Shown: positions 58,554 to 64,000 of the stretch, one piece after another
How positions within the stretch are numbered: position 1 is the first letter of the stretch
How the letters are laid out: every line of letters begins with the position of its first letter
Origin: Isoetes taiwanensis
Taxonomy: Eukaryota > Streptophyta > Lycopodiopsida > Isoetales > Isoetaceae
Length of the DNA: 64,000 nt
Direction of reading: 5' to 3'
Assembly (NCBI GenBank): GCA_021234155.1
Contig: JAJEKV010000019.1
Coordinates: 1,312,339 to 1,376,338, forward strand
Position numbers and translations under genes: made by a program
Notes under the pieces: generated by a model
The model's database searches: none
What the model saw: only the letters and a program-made list of their open reading frames with translations
What the model was told of the DNA's origin: nothing

Positions 58554-59390
58554 TCAGGCAGTAGTAGCAGCAGCAGTAGGAGTAGATATACGGCGTTCCG
58601 CAGCAGTAGGAGTAGCAGCAGTGTCATGAAGCATTTCTGGAGACACAGGCTTAGGGTGTTCATCTCCAGGTGGCCAAGGTAGAGGATCACGAAATAAATT
58701 TGCAGGAAGTTCACACGTTGGATCCTTTGCTTCTGGAATCTTAAACGGATCGTTTCTAACTATGTACTTGCCCATAACCGTAAGGGGATCTATTGGCCTG
58801 GACAAATTAAAGGAAAATTCAACTTCTTTATCGAGGTTAACACGTTCCGGATATATCTTTTTTCTTAATTTTTATCTTGAAGCAATTAGGTGCCATACGA
58901 ATGGTAGAAGAATACCTGCTTTAGACAAGTTTTATGAGGTATACAATCCATGAAAAAAGCCCTAACGCCTCTGGCAGATTCATCTAATCATTGAAAACCT
59001 ATATTTCAATCCATGCCTATTTTAAAATTCTCAAAGTCTGAGAAGACAATACCTTTGAGATACAGCTTGCCGCATTGCCTGAGCAAGAACAGGAACTACT
59101 CTGGTTTCCTAGATCAATAAAAGGAAAATGTGTAAGCAAAAGTGTGGGATCAAATTGAGATTGATTGTGCGAGTTCTTACCAGATATTTTCTGGCAGACA
59201 TATCCCGGACTACATCAGCGTCGGATTTAGGCTGGCAGGCGGAAAGCTTGAATGGTGAGGCGATGATGCTGAAATTTTGAGTGATTCAAGTATGAGGAAT
59301 TAAAGAGCTAACCTGTTCAGGAGGGGGAGCGGGCTTTGCCGCTTCTGCTCCGTCGGCTTTGGCCACGATATCGGCTACAGCTTCAGCCAT
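58554..59390 (-). CDS. DPY30-motif protein, 4 exons
   Basis: Four minus-strand exons: 59313-59390, 59181-59231, 59053-59108 and 58554-58797. GT/AG junctions and phases agree, giving 429 nt (142 residues). Residues about 39-80 form a Dpy-30 motif: ARKYLETRVVPVLAQAM, then RPIDPLTVMGKYIVRNDP, matching ARKYLxxTVxPxLLxGL...RPxxPxxFLAxYLLKNxP. DPY30 proteins dimerise through this helical pair and act in COMPASS H3K4 methyltransferase complexes; related RIIa-type motifs occur in other scaffolds. The N-terminus is Ala/Pro-rich. An in-frame upstream Met at 59477 would add 29 residues. The C-terminal 60 residues are Pro-rich and end in Ala/Thr repeats, longer than in classical DPY30 (about 100 residues), so another Dpy-30-motif protein remains possible. 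Confidence 0.72.
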
Positions 59391-59565
59391 TTTGGTGCCG
59401 CTAACTCCGCCGGAACAGAGCTGGTTTGGCTTAAGCCTTTTGGCGCCTGTTCGCGGGCGGACGTGGCTTCTATCCAACCGGTGTTAGTGCCACGTCATAT
59501 GCGTACGTGGAATTGTCAAATCTATAATTTGAAAATTGTAGTTGACCGTTAGTATATCGTCTCGC
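59391..59565. other. DPY30-like gene promoter and 5' UTR
   Basis: Lies between the start codon and the MITE pair. No clear TATA box seen on the minus strand. Confidence 0.35.
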
Positions 59566-59859
59566 TTAGGCTGGATTCACATGCACCATCGCCCCCCTTC
59601 ACCGTCGTTAAAATGCCACGCCGTTTTACGCCCACCATCGTCGACCATCACCAATTTGCAAAGGGTATAACAGGGCCCCTCTCCGACCATTGTTGCATGT
59701 GAACCGACCGGCTCTTAGGGCCGATTCACGTGCAACCATCGCTGGAGACTGGAGAGGGGGCCTGTTTTGCCCAGTGCAAATTCGCGATAGTGGGCGTAAA
59801 ACGGTGAGCCCTTTTACGTGATGGTGAGGGTCGTGAAGGTGCATGTGAATCCAGCCTTA
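59566..59859. mobile_element. Tandem pair of Tourist-like MITEs
   Basis: Two short elements lie back to back with TTA at each boundary (59566-59568, 59715-59717, 59857-59859). Element 1 (59569-59714) starts GGCTGGATTCACATGCACC and ends with the near-complement GCATGTGAACCGACCGGCTC. Element 2 (59718-59856) starts GGGCCGATTCACGTGCAACC and ends GTGCATGTGAATCCAGCC. TTA duplications and G-rich starts of this type fit PIF/Harbinger (Tourist-like) MITEs. They lie just upstream of the DPY30-like gene. Confidence 0.85.
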
Positions 59860-62800
59860 TAAAGTCTCGACCTTTGCTCTGTATCATGGAATCTGTCTTG
59901 ATCTTCATGATTGGCTGCACTGGTAAAATAGTGAAGATATTAATGGAGTAAAGGGGTTCACACCAGGGGGTTTTATTAAGGTAAGGTTTAAATTAACTAT
60001 TTGCTAGTTATCTTTATTTAAGGGAAGATTCGATTCCTACAACTGGTGACTGGTTATGTTAGTAACAAAACGGATTTTGTTAAACTGACTTTAGACTTGA
60101 TCCATTATGTTACCAATTATAACAATCTACCTTCACATCACATTTCGTATAAGGAAAAGAATTCTTAGCTGCAATTTTGGGCTGGAAAGTGTGCCCACAC
60201 GGAGGCACATTTGACAGCTCAGAATGGCAACTAAAAAGTCTTTCACTCAACGTGAAGGACAATCCACTGCTGCATGCAAACATTAGCAACAAAAATAACA
60301 GGTTGAAAAAAGAAAAGTAGTAAAGTAGCAGATGTGGAGTAAAGAGGGTGGAAGGTCGAGTAAAGAGCGAGTAAAATTGTTGCAACCTTTTCAGGGTTAG
60401 AAAATGCAACATGTGTCGCCTTATTACTAGATATAATGGTTGCATTATGATAACATTTTCAACATGACATTATTGATTAAAATGAGTACAATGGTTTTAT
60501 TTAAGATTATGTTATATGCTCAGTTAAAGGTTGTGGGCATATGTTCATTTAAAGGCTTTTCCATGGACTGCTATGTCAAGATATACACTATCAGCTTTCA
60601 TAATTACCTGAGATCAATGTTATCTTACTAAAATATATACTATCTGCTAGTTAACTAATTTATGCCTAGGTCTGTAATCTTAAAATAGAAGTGATCTCAT
60701 ATTCTCATAACATAAAAAAAAATATATGATCCAAATAAGCATTAGATGTAGCAAATTTTTGTAGCTAACAAAATGCATCAAACCCAAGATGTGAACAAAC
60801 AATAAGCATAGATTTCTATAACATTTGATATGCTGGTGACCAACTCATTTCTGTAACATGCTACACCACCTTTAAGCTTGTGCTGTGAATTTTGCTCATA
60901 TCGTAAAACCCTAAAGTAATACAAGCATAATACTGACAATAGATCTGGGTCTAGCATCTATCATCTACTGAAACACATGATAAGCACCACTATTTTATAC
61001 AACATGGAAATTGGGTTAATCAATCCGCCTTTGGAATGGAAAACGAGGGGCTTATTCTGCTCGACCGACAGGTCATCAGCATGTAATCTCTGTGGCAAAT
61101 CCTATGCGACCCAAGTTTCCAAGTTGTGGCGGCTTAGAACTGGGTCATCTATTCCTGACCCACTCCCGGCTCCTGCCAGTCACGGGACCCTTGGTATCTG
61201 CTCCCCAGTTTCCATGCTGCTATAAATTTAGAAGAGTCCAGTATATATGATATTCAAAATAAATCACAACGTAAAAATTGCAGAGGTCTTTTATTACTGC
61301 ATTTTAACAGACTGGCTTCTTCATGGAACTATAGTAACAAACCTTGTGCCAAGGCATAAGTACAATGACAACATTGTGACAAACGCTACTATCTTGACAC
61401 AAAAGGCTTCTATTGTGTCTATCAAAAGGCATGATGCCAAATATTTTACCAGGGCAATGACATCTTTTTGTCAGTTCATGGGAGTTCATGTTGCACTTTA
61501 ATCTATTGTTACAACAATTTTAATACAAAGTTATAGATAAAGGTCTCTCAACAATTTCTTAAGTTTTACATCAATATTTTATTGGGTATTTTATTCAACT
61601 TTATATCCAATATATTGTCAAAGCTATGTGAGTGTGACAACTATATTGACTTTACGTCTATGCTAGAGGGTAATGCTCAATACTGAATACCCCACCACAT
61701 CCTAGTAGTGATGGCAATAACATTAACAATATTGAGTAATCATATCTGAACCCATCAAATTTTTAACTCAGATCATGCACAATGGCATCCATCTCATCAT
61801 CATCTAGATATAATCAAAGACTCAAGTTCCTCTGGTAATATTTTATCAAGTAAATACAGAAAGAGAAAGTAATCATGTATACACATAACTTTTAGCATTC
61901 CAATGAGTTGCACTTAGATACGAAAAGCTTAGTTATTACTCCAACGAACTTTCTGTTGGATATTTGGAATAAGCACACAAGTGTTAAGGCGAGAAACACT
62001 AGAATTTTGGGAATAAGGGCGTGCTTAGCTAGATATGTTGCCTTTTCCCTATATAAGTTGCCATCTACATTACTCGCATATGGGATATCATTGTGTTCAC
62101 TGCCACTGCATTATTTGGAAGAAATTTAGTATTATGGATACCATCCCCATCAATAAATGCACTGCGTGATCCAGGCACTACATATCAGGACTACATAGAC
62201 CAGAAGATAATAGACTCAAAAGTAATAATCTCTATTTTATTCTTATTCTATCTATCTACATATAATGATAAATGTTTATATTGAGGATGAAAAAGAAAAG
62301 AAAAGCAGTTTCTAAAAGATGGAAGTAAATAATGGAAAAAGATCGGGCTAAATAACTTTTAGGAGCCAACTCTCTAGCAAATAATTTCTAGGGGCCAACT
62401 TACATTATTTTCAAGTATTCGAGGTTATGACCTTCATCACGTTGGCTTGGTCGGTTCTGCTAGAGACTAAGCTAGTGAGCGACAAATTCTATATCTAAAA
62501 GGGTATATTTCATACATAATTTAAGCTAACAAGAAAAAATATACAAAAGCCTAGTTTTCAACCAGAAAATGTGAAGAATCCCATGGCTTTTGACAGGGAA
62601 CTTCTGACTCTAGTTAGACTTCTTTTGGCTTGTTTCCTATTTAGTTGATGAGATAATGAAGACGATGAGGATGTTAGTGACAATGAAGAAGATGATTTTG
62701 TTAAAATGCGACATCACACTCTATTATCCCTAGCACTGCCACTTTCTGTGCTGAAGATGGACTTACCCTTAATCCGGTAATACCTTCGTGATTTTTGGAG

Positions 62801-63239
62801 TGTTTCCTTCGGCCGAAATCATGCTGTAATTGTGCAGTCAAAATGCTTTCGTCTACCCCATTAAGGGGTTTGGCTAAAATTTTCGAGTGGATTTTTCTCC
62901 TTAAATCAAATCTAAATCGGTTCAGACCACTTCCATAGTGATCAAAATGCAAATTAAAGGTGCAGATTGCAATGAAAGAAAAAGTGGGATCGAACGCCTT
63001 CAGATTAGATGAGTTGCAATCGAGCAAAGTTTGTTTGTAAAATGCATAGTAAACGGCTTATTACGCAGTCATGACGAGTGACTTAGTAGGACATAATATT
63101 TTAAAAGTGATTCCGCGGGACGAAATACCATCATAAAGGTGCACCCTAGATGACCCTAAATCATCAGATTCTATCAATCAATTATGATATTCGAATATAG
63201 GAGAGTCCAAGCATTAGATTTATTAACACCAATCCTTGA
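59860..63239. other. AT-rich region without recognised gene
   Basis: Short frames occur on both strands (60110-60445, 60977-61225, 61247-61501 and 62701-63027); none shows a known domain, and composition is mostly non-coding. The stretch 61030-61230 is more GC-rich and could be an old element. Confidence 0.4.
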
Positions 63240-64000
63240 CTTGATGCAAAGAATGAATGCATTTTGCACCTGCTCCAGGTCATTCTAGATGGCAGGGGAT
63301 ATTACCGGTTTCCAAACCTGAACCCTGTATAAGAGAACAGGGTCTACCAAGGCCCAAAACGAGTGTGATTGATGGCTCCAAGCTCTGCATTGTGACTGTT
63401 CTGCATGGCGTACAGTGCTTTCCAGCCTGTTATGACACACAATTGGATGGAGGCATCCCAGTATATGGTAGTAGAAAACTCCACTCCAATGTACTTGTAG
63501 ATGGGAGCCACCTCCGCATTTTGGTTCTAGCAAGTGACTGCGGGACTCCATGGCTGACAGAAGGATGAGACGAGCAGCACCTTGGTCTTGGCCAATTTAA
63601 CCCACATGCCAATGAACTGGCAAAAAGTAAATGGCATTGCATGTCAGCTAAGAGGTCCATGTCGCCAGTGTATATGAGCTACCGTATTATGTAGTGCAAC
63701 AGCTGAGCTCCCCCCGCCCTTCTATGTTCAGCAAGACATAGTGTCAAAAGCTTATGCAAAATCAACAAAGCAGCAACACATGTCTTGCCGACAATTCCTG
63801 CCATCTTGAACCAAGGGTTGCAAAGTGAAAATATGATCAATAGTGAAGTATCGGAACCGGAATCAGCATGCACCTCTGCTTTCCTTGCCCACATCATCAA
63901 CTACTACTCAAGAATGCTAGCCAGTAGTTTTGCAACAAGTGAACTAACCATGATGGTGGGTTAATTGGTCGGGCAGTGAGGGTCGCCCGTCTTGTATATG
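63240..64000 (-). pseudogene. LINE reverse transcriptase relic with internal deletion
   Basis: Minus-strand frames give TIDHIFTLQPLVQDGR and then CCFVDF..AFDTM (RT motif A) near 63720-63850. Only about 70 nt later comes a TGDMDLLADM segment (63650), which corresponds to the YADD catalytic region with the Asp pair altered. It continues with YKYIGVEFSTT, WDASIQL and WKALYAMQN-like text down to about 63260. The roughly 300 nt normally between motif A and YADD is missing, and stops are present. A dead LINE, continuing beyond the window's right edge. Confidence 0.82.

Overview
This is nuclear DNA of a streptophyte plant, either a land plant or a charophyte alga; I cannot name the species. The evidence is a spliced ribosomal protein L5 gene with a telo-box, part of a chloroplast DEG-type protease gene, plant chromoviruses primed by initiator tRNA-Met, Helitrons, Tourist-like and CACTA-like MITEs, tRNA-derived SINEs and LINE remains. 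Genes are sparse and repeats fill most of the window. Nothing suggests bacterial, organellar or CRISPR content.

Layout. 1-9.8 kb is a graveyard: LINE tails, two oppositely oriented pieces of an old chromovirus integrase region, one of them split by a 2.2 kb terminal-inverted-repeat element flanked by TTAA-like sites, and a decayed Helitron helicase. 9,827-22,938 is one complete 13.1 kb chromovirus on the minus strand. It has 1.6 kb LTRs, an ATGTC target duplication, a PBS and a PPT, gag, protease, RT, RNase H, integrase and chromodomain. An unusually long 4.8 kb leader carries coding-like segments of unknown function. This element sits in an intron of a minus-strand DEG8/DEG5-like gene (23,033-24,204) whose second exon is duplicated in a phase pattern that predicts mutually exclusive use. 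24.2-45.3 kb holds short repeats, two foldback or TIR elements, a LINE 3' end, SINE heads, an NDUFS1-like gene fragment, an A-rich T-poor tract, a poly(A)-tailed retroposed insertion, a CACTA-type MITE and a tandem array of tRNA-like units.

45.6-50.1 kb is a minus-strand Helitron. Its helicase reading frame is long and intact, its Rep part is frame-broken, and a 324 bp TIR element is inserted between the two. Upstream lie two unidentified minus-strand ORFs, a 157 bp tandem duplication and a good TATA box, which may form a separate transcription unit or the 5' part of the Helitron. 56.0-57.6 kb is an intact nine-exon RPL5 gene. Convergent to it, 58.5-59.4 kb is a four-exon DPY30-motif gene with a tandem pair of Tourist-like MITEs just upstream. 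The window ends in a deleted LINE reverse transcriptase.

Only RPL5 and the DPY30-like gene look like complete host genes. The DEG-like gene has its N-terminal exons and catalytic His exon here, and I could not find its Asp and Ser exons in the left flank. All coordinates and splice junctions were read by eye and have no transcript support.
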